DNA of 64,000 nucleotides from Prolixibacter sp. SD074. Its GTDB lineage: Bacteria; Bacteroidota; Bacteroidia; Bacteroidales; Prolixibacteraceae. Shown here one piece after another: positions 1-9,014 of this stretch (position 1 is its first letter; every line of letters starts with the position of its first letter). The translations under genes and the position numbers were made by a program. The stretch is from the NCBI RefSeq assembly GCF_009617895.1, contig NZ_BLAW01000001.1:3835001-3899000 (forward strand). The letters run 5' to 3'. Below the pieces are notes generated by a model. That model saw only the letters and a list, made by a program, of their open reading frames with translations, made no database searches and was not told the origin of the DNA.

Positions 1-532
1 GGCCCGTTTGCTTACGCAGGAAGTGCACGTGCATGCTATTACCGGTTCAACCGGGGCAGGACAGTCGCCTTCGGGTACGTCACATTTTAGCTGGCGTAAC
101 GGCAACGTGTCGGTGTACAAAGCTTTTCAGCATCAGCATTTGGGCGAAATCCGGCAAAGTCTGGCGCAGTTACAGGGACAATTTGAGCAGCGGCTGAACT
201 TCATTCCCGTAAGGGGAAACCACACACGTGGCATCTTTGCTTCGGTGTACACCGGTTTTGAAGGAACAGTTGAAGAGGCCCGCGCATTGTATCGACGCTA
301 TTACGAAGGGCATCCGTTTGTGCACCTGTCGCCCGGTAATCCCGACCTGAAACAGGTAGTGAATACCAACAAAGCATTGCTTTACCTGGAAAAACACGAC
401 GGGAAACTGCTCATCCTGTCATGCATTGATAACCTGTTGAAAGGCGCCTCGGGACAGGCCGTACAAAATATGAACCTGATGTTCGGGTTGAATGAGACAG
501 CCGGCCTCAACCTGAAGCCGGTCGCATTTTAA
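1..532 (+). CDS. argC: N-acetyl-gamma-glutamyl-phosphate reductase, C-terminal part
   Basis: The reading frame enters from before base 1, so only the last ~177 residues are present; the nucleotide-binding domain and catalytic Cys are outside. The enzyme reduces the acylglutamyl phosphate to the semialdehyde with NADPH in arginine synthesis. The HQHLGEI stretch matches the family block that carries the catalytic His, and the end block VNTNKALLYLEKHDGKLL followed by SCIDNLLKGASGQA is typical of the ArgC C-terminus. argD follows after 23 bp, so both are probably one transcript. Because the carbamoyltransferase downstream is of the succinylornithine type, the true substrate may be the N-succinyl compound (inference). 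Confidence 0.93.
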   Translation, partial: ARLLTQEVHVHAITGSTGAGQSPSGTSHFSWRNGNVSVYKAFQHQHLGEIRQSLAQLQGQFEQRLNFIPVRGNHTRGIFASVYTGFEGTVEEARALYRRYYEGHPFVHLSPGNPDLKQVVNTNKALLYLEKHDGKLLILSCIDNLLKGASGQAVQNMNLMFGLNETAGLNLKPVAF

Positions 533-555
533 TCCCGAAAATAAATTCGAAACAT

Positions 556-1680
556 ATGGAACTTTTCGATGTATATCCGCTGTTCGAAGTGGAACCGGTG
601 ACAGCCAAAGGATGTATCATTACCGATAAAAATGGCGTTGAGTATCTCGATTTGTATGGCGGGCACGCCGTTATTTCAGTGGGGCATTCGCATCCCTATT
701 ACGTGCAGGTGCTGGTTGGGCAATTGAAAAAGATCGGATTCTATTCCAACTCGGTACAGAATCCGCTGCAACATGAACTAGCTCATAAGTTGGGAGCTCT
801 TTCCGGTTACGAAGATTATTCACTTTTCTTGTGTAACTCCGGTGCCGAAGCCAATGAAAATGCGTTAAAGCTGGCTTCGTTCCATACCGAAAGAGCCCGC
901 ATTGTATCATTCGAAAAATCCTTTCATGGACGAACTTCGGCAGCAGTGGCCGTCACCGATAATCCAGCCATTATATCACCACTGAACGATACTGTCGACC
1001 GAATCATCCTCCCGCTGAATGATATAGATGCGTTGGAAAACGAACTCATGGAAGGCGATGTAGCTGCCGTTATCGTGGAAGGAATTCAGGGCATTGGCGG
1101 TTGCCGTGTACCAGAACCTTCTTTCCTGGAAGAAGCCGGAAGACTGTGTCGTCGTTATGGAACCGTGCTTATTCTCGATGAAATTCAGTCGGGTTACGGA
1201 CGAAGCGGCAAATTCTTTGCACACCAGTATGCCAACGTAAAACCCGATCTTATCACCGTAGCGAAAGGCATGGGAAACGGTTTCCCGGTAGGCGGTGTGT
1301 TGATTAGCCCGGAATTCGAAGCCCGGAAAGGAATGCTGGGAACTACGTTCGGTGGAAATTACCTTGCTTGTGTAGCCGGCATTGCTGTGCTGGATATCAT
1401 GCAGAGCGAACAATTGATCGAAAATGCCGAAATCATTGGTAATTACCTGATGACATCGCTGGCCGGCATTGATAAAATCAAGGAAGTTCGGGGCCGCGGT
1501 CTGATGATCGGACTGGAATTTGACCAGCCCATTGCAGTAATCAGGAAGAAATTGCTCTTCGAAGAAAAGATATTTACCGGAGTCACCGGCACCCACACTA
1601 TCAGGCTCTTACCTCCCCTAAGCGTTACACGTGAGCAAGTCGATCGGTTTTTATCGGCGCTTGAAAAGGTATTGGGTTAA
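556..1680 (+). CDS. argD: Acetylornithine (succinylornithine) aminotransferase
   Basis: Class-III PLP aminotransferase of 374 residues that makes N-acyl-ornithine from N-acyl-glutamate semialdehyde using glutamate. Visible signatures are NSGAEANENALKLA near residue 95, the cofactor-binding Asp in LDEIQSGYGRSG (Asp208), and the Schiff-base Lys237 in TVAKGMGNGFPVGG. Length is slightly short of the usual ~390-400 residues, mainly because there is no N-terminal extension. The ATG start is the first in frame and puts the protein straight into the family fold. It lies between argC and the proline genes. Some members also accept succinyldiaminopimelate in lysine synthesis, which cannot be excluded. 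Confidence 0.93.
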   Translation: MELFDVYPLFEVEPVTAKGCIITDKNGVEYLDLYGGHAVISVGHSHPYYVQVLVGQLKKIGFYSNSVQNPLQHELAHKLGALSGYEDYSLFLCNSGAEANENALKLASFHTERARIVSFEKSFHGRTSAAVAVTDNPAIISPLNDTVDRIILPLNDIDALENELMEGDVAAVIVEGIQGIGGCRVPEPSFLEEAGRLCRRYGTVLILDEIQSGYGRSGKFFAHQYANVKPDLITVAKGMGNGFPVGGVLISPEFEARKGMLGTTFGGNYLACVAGIAVLDIMQSEQLIENAEIIGNYLMTSLAGIDKIKEVRGRGLMIGLEFDQPIAVIRKKLLFEEKIFTGVTGTHTIRLLPPLSVTREQVDRFLSALEKVLG

Positions 1681-1787
1681 TAATTGGTTAAAAATACTGG
1701 CAAAATGTATTAAATTGAATGTCTTATTTTGATTCTGCTTTAGGTTTGTGGTAATGTGGAATACAATATAAAAAAACGTAGATAGCT

Positions 1788-2582
1788 ATGAAGAACCTGA
1801 ATATTTGCATCATTGGCGGAGGAAATCTGGGACGTGCCATAGCCGAAGGCTTTTTGAAAGCCGGAATGCCGGCTAAACAGCTGGTGGTTACCCGTCGGCG
1901 GCCACACCTGCTGGAAGATTTGGCGAAACAAGGTGTTCGTGTTACTGCAGACAATGCCGCTGCAGTGAAAGGAGCCGATTTGGTTATTATGGCAGTCAAA
2001 CCCTACCAGGCTGAAGGTGTACTTCAGGGAATTCGTAGTTCTTTGATTCCCGGTCAAATGCTGGCTTCGTTGATGACCGGTGTGAGTCTCGAAAGTCTGA
2101 AATTGTGGTTGCCCGAAACCGTTATCCCGTTCCGGGTGATGCCCAATACGGCTATCGCTTTGCAGGAATCGATGACCTGTATTTCGGCGCCTGATTGCAA
2201 TGATGGGCAAAAAGAAGTAATTCAGGAACTGTTCGAAACGTTGGGAAAAGTTATCTATATCAACGAAGAACTGATGGCCGCCGCCACTGTTTTGGGTGCT
2301 TGCGGAATTGCTTTTGCGCTTCGTTTTATTCGCGCAGCAACGCAAGGCGGAATTGAAATTGGCTTCGGAGCCGAAGTGGCACAGGAAATTGTGGCCCAAA
2401 CAGTGAAAGGGGCTACCGAACTGATTCTGCAAACCGGCCATCATCCCGAAAGGGAGATCGACAAAGTAACCACGCCGAAAGGAATCACCATTTCCGGGCT
2501 TAACGCGATGGAACATCAGGGATTTTCATCGGCACTCATCCAGGGGTTATTGGTTTCGTACAATAAAATTAACAACGGTTAA
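1788..2582 (+). CDS. proC: Pyrroline-5-carboxylate reductase
   Basis: Last step of proline synthesis: NAD(P)H-dependent reduction of pyrroline-5-carboxylate. The 264 residues match the family length. The Rossmann motif IIGGGNLGRAIAEGF is at residues 7-21, a VIMAVKP block near residue 63 and a MPNTAIAL block near residue 115 are standard, and the dimerisation helices with AATVLGACGIAF follow. A 107-bp gap separates it from argD, the largest gap before proB; a TAGGTTTG (-7-like) element at 1741-1748 could give an internal promoter, but no matching -33 box is seen. It is followed closely by proB. Confidence 0.94.
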   Translation: MKNLNICIIGGGNLGRAIAEGFLKAGMPAKQLVVTRRRPHLLEDLAKQGVRVTADNAAAVKGADLVIMAVKPYQAEGVLQGIRSSLIPGQMLASLMTGVSLESLKLWLPETVIPFRVMPNTAIALQESMTCISAPDCNDGQKEVIQELFETLGKVIYINEELMAAATVLGACGIAFALRFIRAATQGGIEIGFGAEVAQEIVAQTVKGATELILQTGHHPEREIDKVTTPKGITISGLNAMEHQGFSSALIQGLLVSYNKINNG

Positions 2583-2655
2583 ATATCTGTCTCTAAAAAT
2601 GTGGGACACGATTCACCTGAAATGTACTTTTCAGGAAAAAAAAAGCATTCTTCCC

Positions 2656-3741
2656 ATGGCAAATCGCTATTCCAGTATTGTGGTAAAAATCGGGAGCAAT
2701 TTGCTCACCCGTGACGATGGCATGCTGAACGTGGCCCGTATGGCCCACTTTGTCGATCAGATTGCTGCTTTGCAGAAGAAGGGAGTCCGGGTCATTCTTG
2801 TTTCTTCGGGCGCAGTGGCGGCAGGACGGGCAGAAGTGGAACCGCAGAAAAAACACGATACCGTTTCGCGAAGGCAATTGTGGTCGGCGGTGGGGCAGGT
2901 TAAGCTCATCAACCGGTATGCCGACCTGTTTCGGGAACACGGATTGACATGTGCCCAGGTGTTGACAACCAAGGAAAATTTCAGCGATCGGCAGCACTAC
3001 CTGAACATGCGCAATTGCATCAATACGTTGCTCGAGAGCAGTGTCATACCGATTATTAATGAGAACGATGCGATTTCAGTTACGGAGTTGATGTTCACCG
3101 ATAACGATGAGCTCTCCGGCTTAATCGCTTCGATGATGGATGTTGAAGCGCTGTTTCTTCTGACCAATGTGGATGGTGTATTCAGGGGAAGTCCCGACGT
3201 TCCGGGAAGCGGGTTGATCGAACACATCCCGGCAGGGGAAAGAATTCCGAAGGATTTGGTCTCGGCTCAAAAATCGAATTTCGGCAGGGGGGGCATGCTA
3301 ACCAAAAGTTCTATTGCTTCCAAACTAGCCAGTCAGGGAGTAGCGGTACACATTGCCAACGGTATTCGGCTCAATGTCATCACCGATCTAATGGAGAAGG
3401 GTTCAGCGCTTCCGCATACCTGGTTCGAGCCGGAGAAAAGGAAATCAAATACGGTGAAAAAGTGGCTGGCCCACTCCGACGATTTTGCGCGAGGCGAAGT
3501 CTTTGTGAACGATGGCGCCCGCGATGCGCTGCTTTCAGAAAGAGCAACCAGTCTGCTCACCATCGGGATTACCGGTGTGCAGGGCCAGTTTAAAACCGGC
3601 GACATCGTGCGGGTAAAAGATGGTAATGGTAAACTACTCGGTCTGGGGAAAGCGGGTTTTTCATCCAAAATAGTGGAGCGCGAGATGGGTGTTAAATACG
3701 ACAAGCCATTTATTCATTACGATTACCTTTACCTGGGGTAG
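2656..3741 (+). CDS. proB: Glutamate 5-kinase
   Basis: Phosphorylates glutamate to gamma-glutamyl phosphate, the first step of proline synthesis. An amino-acid-kinase domain (IVVKIGSNLL at the N-terminus, LVSSGAVAAGR, then the AISVTELMFTDNDELSGL block) is followed by a C-terminal PUA domain starting about 100 residues before the end (KKWLAHSDDFARGEVFVNDGA onward). I chose the ATG at 2656 because the protein then begins a few residues before the first beta strand as in relatives; an ATG at 2599 would add 19 unconserved residues. It follows proC by 73 bp; proA comes after a 434-bp gap. Feedback inhibition by proline is expected from the family. Confidence 0.93.
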   Translation: MANRYSSIVVKIGSNLLTRDDGMLNVARMAHFVDQIAALQKKGVRVILVSSGAVAAGRAEVEPQKKHDTVSRRQLWSAVGQVKLINRYADLFREHGLTCAQVLTTKENFSDRQHYLNMRNCINTLLESSVIPIINENDAISVTELMFTDNDELSGLIASMMDVEALFLLTNVDGVFRGSPDVPGSGLIEHIPAGERIPKDLVSAQKSNFGRGGMLTKSSIASKLASQGVAVHIANGIRLNVITDLMEKGSALPHTWFEPEKRKSNTVKKWLAHSDDFARGEVFVNDGARDALLSERATSLLTIGITGVQGQFKTGDIVRVKDGNGKLLGLGKAGFSSKIVEREMGVKYDKPFIHYDYLYLG

Positions 3742-3968
3742 CGCCCGGTTTTAGCGGAGGTGTTTCTCTCTGGAGATGTTGGAAAATTAGGGGAGTCGAA
3801 TGAATTGTCTGTAAGAAATTTTAGAAAAATTAAAACACTTCAGCAAGGTGACAAAAACTATTTAAATGACATCAATATATTTATGAAAAACATCAATAGA
3901 ATTTTTATAGGTATTGAATCAATTCAGTAAAAAATTGATAATAATTAGGGAAGTATCATAAAAAGACA
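3742..3968 (+). other. AT-rich spacer after proB with an open frame of 62 codons
   Basis: First half of the 434-bp gap between proB and proA. No promoter of the phylum type and no terminator hairpin are evident. In the same frame as proB, reading stays open past its stop codon for 62 codons to TAA at 3928-3930, and the second half of this stretch has a protein-like, Asn/Lys/Ile-rich composition. There is no ATG near its beginning (a GTG lies at 3760), and base composition is poorer in G+C than proB. It may be a small gene, a decayed insertion, or chance in AT-rich DNA; I assign no function. Confidence 0.35.
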
Positions 3969-4115
3969 TATAAAAAGTAATACAATATAGAAATCGCTCT
4001 AGTTAATTTCGATAGTTATCTAAGACGGTTTAAGAAATATCCAAAATAGTTTGAGAAATAGCTAAATAATTTTAATGGGGCGCAAATCGTTTAAAGAATA
4101 TTGTTCTCCACTGTT
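3969..4115. repeat. Degenerate tandem array, 21-bp period (array 1)
   Basis: About seven consecutive 21-bp units beginning at 3969, 3990, 4011, 4032, 4053, 4074 and 4095. The best units are 4011-4073; each ends in a TTT run and most contain GAAAT or GAGAAATA near the start and a CTAA or CCAAA block in the middle, for example AAGAAATATCCAAAATAG at 4032. Identity between neighbours is partial, fading at both edges. No conserved stem-loop or reading frame is maintained. It lies directly before proA. Two other intergenic arrays in this window have the same period but different unit sequences. Confidence 0.6.
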
Positions 4116-4175
4116 GGGGAAGAATAACAGGGCCCACTTATTGAAACAACAGAAACTGAAAAAAAACGACCGGAC

Positions 4176-5426
4176 ATGCAGTATCGTGAACAATTTGAGC
4201 AGGCGCTTCAGGCAAGCAGGAAACTAAGTCTGGTAACAGAAGAAACCATCAATCAGGTGTTGCTGGCTGTTGCCGATGAAGCCGTAAAAGAGACAGAATT
4301 TATTCTGGCGGAGAACGAAAAAGATTTGCAGCGGATGGCTCCATTCGATCCAAAATATGATCGATTGAAGTTGACGGCTGGGCGCATTGAAGGAATTGCT
4401 GCAGATATGCGGAATGTGGCATCCATGTCTTCCCCATTGGGGAAAGTGTTGTCGGAAACAACACGCCCGAATGGTCTGTACATTAAACGCGTCAGCGTGC
4501 CTTTTGGCGTTATCGGCATCATTTACGAAGCACGTCCCAACGTAACATTCGACGTCTTCTCGCTTTGCCTGAAATCAGGAAACGTATGTGTGCTGAAAGG
4601 GGGAAGCGATGCGGGCGATTCGAACAAAGCCATTGTGTCCATCATTCATAAAGTGCTTCAAGCTTTCAATATCGATACGCAAGTGCTCACCTTGCTTCCT
4701 CCCGGAAGGGAATCAACCGGCGAATTGCTGAATGCCCGGGGGTATGTTGATTTGATCATTCCCCGGGGAAGCCAGGGATTGATTAATTATGTGCGTGAAA
4801 ATGCCACTATCCCGGTCATCGAAACGGGCGCCGGCATTTGCCACACTTATTTTGACGAGTTCGGTGACGAGGAGAAAGGGCGCGAAATTATCAATAATGC
4901 GAAAACACGCCGTCCCAGTGTGTGTAATGCACTTGACTGCCTGATTATTCACGAGTCGCGGTTGGGCGATTTGCCCTATCTGGCCGAATTGCTGCCGGAA
5001 AGCCAGGTGGAAATTTTTGCCGACGAGCAGGCAATGGAAGCATTGAAAGATCATTATCCTGAAGATTTATTGAAACCGGCTACTGAAGAGTCATTTGGGA
5101 CCGAATTCCTCGATTACAAGATGGCCATCAAAACGGTCGCTTCCTTCGAAGAAGCGCTCGATCACATTGCGAAGTACAGCTCAAAGCACAGCGAAGCTAT
5201 CGTTTCCGGGAACCATGAACATCTCGAACTGTTTCGTAAACTGGTGGATGCCTCTTCGGTGTATACCAATGCCAGCACGGCTTTTACCGATGGATCGCAA
5301 TTCGGGCTGGGTGCCGAAATTGGTATCAGTACGCAAAAGCTACATGCCCGTGGGCCGATGGCACTGGAAGAACTAACCAGCTACAAGTGGCTGATAGAAG
5401 GTGATGGCCAGGTTCGTCCCAAATAA
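4176..5426 (+). CDS. proA: Gamma-glutamyl phosphate reductase
   Basis: NADPH-dependent aldehyde-dehydrogenase-fold enzyme that turns gamma-glutamyl phosphate into glutamate semialdehyde, the product that cyclises to the ProC substrate. The 416 residues equal the family norm. The catalytic Cys250 is in [12 protein letters not shown], with [11 protein letters not shown] near residue 117 and [14 protein letters not shown] near 140 lining the cofactor and substrate sites. The C-terminal [19 protein letters not shown] is the family signature. It is separated from proB by a repeat-bearing gap, so it may be transcribed separately from proC-proB; argF' follows after 44 bp. Confidence 0.95.
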   Translation: MQYREQFEQALQASRKLSLVTEETINQVLLAVADEAVKETEFILAENEKDLQRMAPFDPKYDRLKLTAGRIEGIAADMRNVASMSSPLGKVLSETTRPNGLYIKRVSVPFGVIGIIYEARPNVTFDVFSLCLKSGNVCVLKGGSDAGDSNKAIVSIIHKVLQAFNIDTQVLTLLPPGRESTGELLNARGYVDLIIPRGSQGLINYVRENATIPVIETGAGICHTYFDEFGDEEKGREIINNAKTRRPSVCNALDCLIIHESRLGDLPYLAELLPESQVEIFADEQAMEALKDHYPEDLLKPATEESFGTEFLDYKMAIKTVASFEEALDHIAKYSSKHSEAIVSGNHEHLELFRKLVDASSVYTNASTAFTDGSQFGLGAEIGISTQKLHARGPMALEELTSYKWLIEGDGQVRPK

Positions 5427-5470
5427 TGAGCTGAAGCATTCAAAACAAATCATGAAACTGAAAAAATAAG

Positions 5471-6421
5471 ATGAGACATTTCACATCGGTATACGATTTA
5501 CCCAACCTGAACGAAGCGCTGGAAACGGCCTTCGAAGTGAAAAAAAATCCGTTTGCTTATCAGCATCTTGGGAAGGACAAAACCATGATTTTGATTTTCT
5601 TCAATTCCAGTTTGCGTACGCGGCTCAGTACGCAGAAGGCGGCCATGAACCTTGGCATGAATACCATGGTGCTGAACGTCAATCAGGAAGGATGGCAGCT
5701 GGAATCAGGGTTGGGCGTAGTGATGGATGGCGATAAACCCGAGCACTTACGTGAAGCGGTTCCGGTTATCGGTTCGTATTGCGACATTATCGGAGTTCGT
5801 GCGTTCGCGCAGTTCAAAAATAAAGATGACGATTACCAGGAAAAAATCATCAATCAGTTCGTTGATTACTCCGGTGTACCGGTGGTGAGTATGGAAGCAG
5901 CCACACGGCATCCTTTGCAGTCGTTTGCCGACCACTTTACCATCGAGGAATTCAAGACCAAAGAAAAGCCGAAAGTAGTGCTCACCTGGGCGCCTCATCC
6001 GAAGGCATTGCCCCAGGCCGTGCCCAACTCGTTTGTGGAATGGCTGCGCCAAACCGACTACGAGCTGGTGGTTACGCATCCTGAAGGATACGAGTTAGCG
6101 CCTGAATTTATAGGAGATATCAAAGTCGAATACCATCAGAAGAAAGCTTTTTCGGGTGCCGATTTTATTTATGCAAAAAATTGGGCATCTTACAGTAGTT
6201 ATGGGCAGGTACTTTCCCTCGACAGAGATTGGACAGTTGACGAGGAGAAAATGGCACTGACCAATCAGGCTAAATTCATGCATTGCTTGCCGGTTCGCCG
6301 GAATATGGTCGTCTCTGATGGAGTAATCGACAGTCCGAATTCCATCGTCATTCAAGAGGCAGCCAACCGCGAAGTGTCGGCACAGGCCGTGCTAAAAATG
6401 ATATTGGAGGAACTAAAATGA
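5471..6421 (+). CDS. argF': N-succinylornithine carbamoyltransferase
   Basis: Transfers the carbamoyl group to an N-acylated ornithine, as in Bacteroides, instead of to free ornithine. The carbamoyl-phosphate site FFNSSLRTRLSTQ (residues 43-55) and the HCLPVRR motif near the C-terminus are present. The diagnostic loop DGDKPEHL has Pro at position 90; Pro90 marks succinylornithine enzymes, whereas Glu at the equivalent site marks acetylornithine enzymes (established for this family). The length, 316 residues, fits. Its stop overlaps the argB start by 4 bp, indicating translational coupling. The succinyl specificity is predicted from that one residue and overall resemblance. Confidence 0.92.
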   Translation: MRHFTSVYDLPNLNEALETAFEVKKNPFAYQHLGKDKTMILIFFNSSLRTRLSTQKAAMNLGMNTMVLNVNQEGWQLESGLGVVMDGDKPEHLREAVPVIGSYCDIIGVRAFAQFKNKDDDYQEKIINQFVDYSGVPVVSMEAATRHPLQSFADHFTIEEFKTKEKPKVVLTWAPHPKALPQAVPNSFVEWLRQTDYELVVTHPEGYELAPEFIGDIKVEYHQKKAFSGADFIYAKNWASYSSYGQVLSLDRDWTVDEEKMALTNQAKFMHCLPVRRNMVVSDGVIDSPNSIVIQEAANREVSAQAVLKMILEELK

Positions 6422-7215
6422 TCGAACATCTGACCATCATCAAAGTGGGTGGAAAGCTGGTTGAGGAAAAGGAATCGATTCAAAACCTGCTTCGGGATTT
6501 CTCGCGCATTGCCGGGAATAAAATTCTGGTACATGGCGGTGGTAGCATGGCGACCACCATCGGTGAAAAGTTGGGCGTCAAACCGAAAATGGTTGAAGGA
6601 CGCCGCATTACCGATGAAGCGACGCTGCAGGCTGTTACCATGGTGTATGCCGGTTTGGTAAACAAAAATCTGGTTTCCCGGCTTCAGGCTTTCGGGACCA
6701 ATGCGCTGGGATTAACCGGCGCTGACCTGGACATTATCCGGGCGAAGAAGCGTCCGGTTGTTGATGTCGATTACGGTTTTGTAGGCGATGTGGTAAATGT
6801 TAATAATCGCATGCTTCGCGAATTGCTGATGAATGGTGCGGTTCCGGTGATTGCACCCATCACGCATGACGGTGATGGCCAGTTATTCAACACCAATGCC
6901 GATACCATTGCTTCGGAACTGGCTATTGCATTAAGCTCCAGTTACCGGGTTACCCTGATATATTGCTTCGATAAGCGCGGCGTATTGATGGATGAATCGG
7001 ATGACAATTCGGTAATAGATGAGATGACCATGGCCGAATTTGAGGAAATGAAGGCAAGCGGAGTGGTCAATGGCGGAATGATTCCCAAGCTGACAACCGG
7101 TTTCAATGCAATGAAACAAGGTGTTAATTCCGTTGTGGTCACCAATGCCTCGGTGCTATCCGGTTCGAAAAGTGGGACCCGTCTGGTACTATTCCACGAA
7201 GAAGGGGAAAAATAG
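6418..7215 (+). CDS. argB: N-acetyl/succinyl-glutamate kinase
   Basis: Amino-acid-kinase family protein of 265 residues that phosphorylates N-acylglutamate. Visible are IIKVGGKLVEE at the N-terminus, the glycine loop LVHGGGS near residue 39, TGADLDIIRAKKRP near 99 and GGMIPKLTTGFNAM near 218, which holds substrate- and ATP-contacting residues. The N-terminal helix associated with arginine-inhibited hexameric enzymes is absent, so feedback control may be weak (inference). The start ATG overlaps the stop of argF' in an ATGA. argE' follows at once. Confidence 0.93.
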   Translation: MIEHLTIIKVGGKLVEEKESIQNLLRDFSRIAGNKILVHGGGSMATTIGEKLGVKPKMVEGRRITDEATLQAVTMVYAGLVNKNLVSRLQAFGTNALGLTGADLDIIRAKKRPVVDVDYGFVGDVVNVNNRMLRELLMNGAVPVIAPITHDGDGQLFNTNADTIASELAIALSSSYRVTLIYCFDKRGVLMDESDDNSVIDEMTMAEFEEMKASGVVNGGMIPKLTTGFNAMKQGVNSVVVTNASVLSGSKSGTRLVLFHEEGEK

Positions 7216-7271
7216 TTGAACGTACTTATCTGATGCTGCCTCTCGTCCGGGAGGTAGCGATTTCTTATGTT

Positions 7272-8345
7272 ATGAATCTTTCGATCGAAAAACTACACAG
7301 CGACGCATATCGTTTGCTGCAAGAAATGATTGGCATTTCATCGCTAAGCCGGGACGAGGGTGCGGTAGCTACATTTTTGGAAAATCAGTTAAAGGAGTGG
7401 GACCTGGTTCCTTCCCGGAAGGGAAACAATCTTTGGCTGAGAAACAGAAAATGGCAGGATGGTAAACCGGTGGTGTTGTTTAACTCGCATATAGACACAG
7501 TGAAACCGGCCAATGGTTGGACTAACGACCCATTTACACCTGTTGTGCATAACGGCAGGCTGACTGGATTAGGCAGTAACGATGCCGGCGCTTCGGTGGT
7601 GGCCCAATTGGCCGCTTTTCGCTATTTCAACGAATTGGCGGAACTGCCATTCAACCTGATTTGGAGCGCTACCGCAGAAGAAGAAATTTCCGGGGCCCAT
7701 GGTGTCACTTCCATTTTAGATGAGTTGGGGCCAGTTGATTTGGGCCTGGTGGGCGAACCTACCGGGATGAACCTGGCTATCGCCGAAAAGGGACTGCTGG
7801 TTATTGATGCAGAAGCTGTTGGTAAAACCGGTCACGCAGCCCGCAACGAAGGCGAGAATGCTATATACAAAGCACTGGCCGATATTCAGCGTCTGCTGGA
7901 TTTCAAATTTCCGGATGAATCACCCGTCCTGGGCCCGGTAAAAACGACGGTTACCCAAATCGAAGCCGGACATCAGCATAATGTGGTTCCCGATAGTTGC
8001 CGGTTTGTTATCGATGTGCGAACAAATGAATGCTACTCCAACGAAGAAGTTTTCGATATGCTTTCCGGTTTACTTGGAAGTAACCTGAAAGCCCGTTCCT
8101 GCCGGCTTAATTCTTCGGGTATTCCGCTTGACCATCCGTTGGTGAAGCGTGGCCTTGAGTTGGGATTGCAACCCTATGGCTCGCCAACGACTTCCGATCA
8201 GGCGGTGTTACCATTTACTACCGTGAAAGTTGGGCCGGGTGATTCAGCCCGCTCGCACACGCCGGATGAATATATTCTGGAAGAAGAAATTCGCAGCGGT
8301 ATTGATACTTATATCGGGTTACTCGAAGATTTGAAAATAGTTTGA
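7272..8345 (+). CDS. argE': N-acyl-citrulline deacylase (M20 metallopeptidase family)
   Basis: M20/ArgE-DapE zinc hydrolase. In the succinylated pathway of this phylum it removes the succinyl group from N-succinylcitrulline, giving citrulline for argG/argH. Metal ligands can be read: His in NSHIDTVKP, Asp in GLGSNDAGASV, Glu-Glu in SATAEEEISGAHG, and later EP in LVGEPTG. I prefer the ATG at 7272 (357 residues); an upstream ATG at 7233 would add 13 residues with no family match. The context, closing an arginine cluster right after argB, favours this over the related succinyldiaminopimelate desuccinylase. Confidence 0.86.
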   Translation: MNLSIEKLHSDAYRLLQEMIGISSLSRDEGAVATFLENQLKEWDLVPSRKGNNLWLRNRKWQDGKPVVLFNSHIDTVKPANGWTNDPFTPVVHNGRLTGLGSNDAGASVVAQLAAFRYFNELAELPFNLIWSATAEEEISGAHGVTSILDELGPVDLGLVGEPTGMNLAIAEKGLLVIDAEAVGKTGHAARNEGENAIYKALADIQRLLDFKFPDESPVLGPVKTTVTQIEAGHQHNVVPDSCRFVIDVRTNECYSNEEVFDMLSGLLGSNLKARSCRLNSSGIPLDHPLVKRGLELGLQPYGSPTTSDQAVLPFTTVKVGPGDSARSHTPDEYILEEEIRSGIDTYIGLLEDLKIV

Positions 8346-8424
8346 GCCTGACCTTCTCCTTATTTTTCTAAACCATGACGGATTTTTTTCGTTAAACGGG
8401 GGTGAAGAAAAGAAGATAATTATT

Positions 8425-9009
8425 ATGTCACTTACTTTTTCGAGAATGTTTCCGCTGGGCGGGAAAGCGCCAGAATTTGAGTTGCCCGATACCGTGTCGG
8501 GTAAGTCCATTTCGCTGGGAGAAATCAAATCTGATGTAGCTACGGTCGTGATGTTTATTTGCAATCACTGCCCGTACGTCAAGCATGTGAATCATGAAAT
8601 TACGGCCATTGCCAATGAATATGGTGCAAAGGGAATCCGTTTTGTCGGCATCAACTCCAACGATGTGGATAGTTATCCCGATGATGCGCCGGAGTTGATG
8701 AAAGAAGTGGCCGCAAAAGAAGGGTATCCGTTCCCTTATCTGTATGACGAAACCCAGGAAGTTGCCAAAGCATATCTGGCTGCCTGTACCCCCGATTTCT
8801 TTGTGTTCGACAAAGATTTGAAATGTGTGTATCGCGGACAGATGGACGAAGCCCGTCCGAAGAATGATGTGCCGGTAACCGGAAAAGATTTGCGGGCAGC
8901 GCTCGATGCGGTCCTGAATGGAAAACCTGTTCCGGAAGGGCAGAAACCTTCTGCCGGATGTGGTATCAAATGGAAGAATCCGCCAACCCTTTTTCAGACT
9001 GGTTCTTAA
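8425..9009 (+). CDS. Thioredoxin-fold protein of the AhpC/TSA-like family
   Basis: Cytosolic protein of 194 residues with no signal peptide. The redox pair is CNHC at residues 46-49 inside MFICNHCPYVKH, followed by GINSNDVDSYPDDAPELM and CTPDFFVFDKD, which carries the cis-Pro region. This is the small peroxiredoxin-like subgroup common in Bacteroidota and other bacteria, whose substrate is not known to me. It lies 79 bp after argE' on the same strand and so may ride on the arginine transcript, but a functional link is not evident. The C-terminus has two further cysteine-bearing positions near SAGCGIKWK. Confidence 0.82.
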   Translation: MSLTFSRMFPLGGKAPEFELPDTVSGKSISLGEIKSDVATVVMFICNHCPYVKHVNHEITAIANEYGAKGIRFVGINSNDVDSYPDDAPELMKEVAAKEGYPFPYLYDETQEVAKAYLAACTPDFFVFDKDLKCVYRGQMDEARPKNDVPVTGKDLRAALDAVLNGKPVPEGQKPSAGCGIKWKNPPTLFQTGS

Positions 9010-9014
9010 ACCGG

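Noticed and set aside
2599-2655. Longer N-terminus for proB starting at 2599
   Set aside because: The 19 extra residues are not like the family N-terminus and the fold begins directly after 2656.
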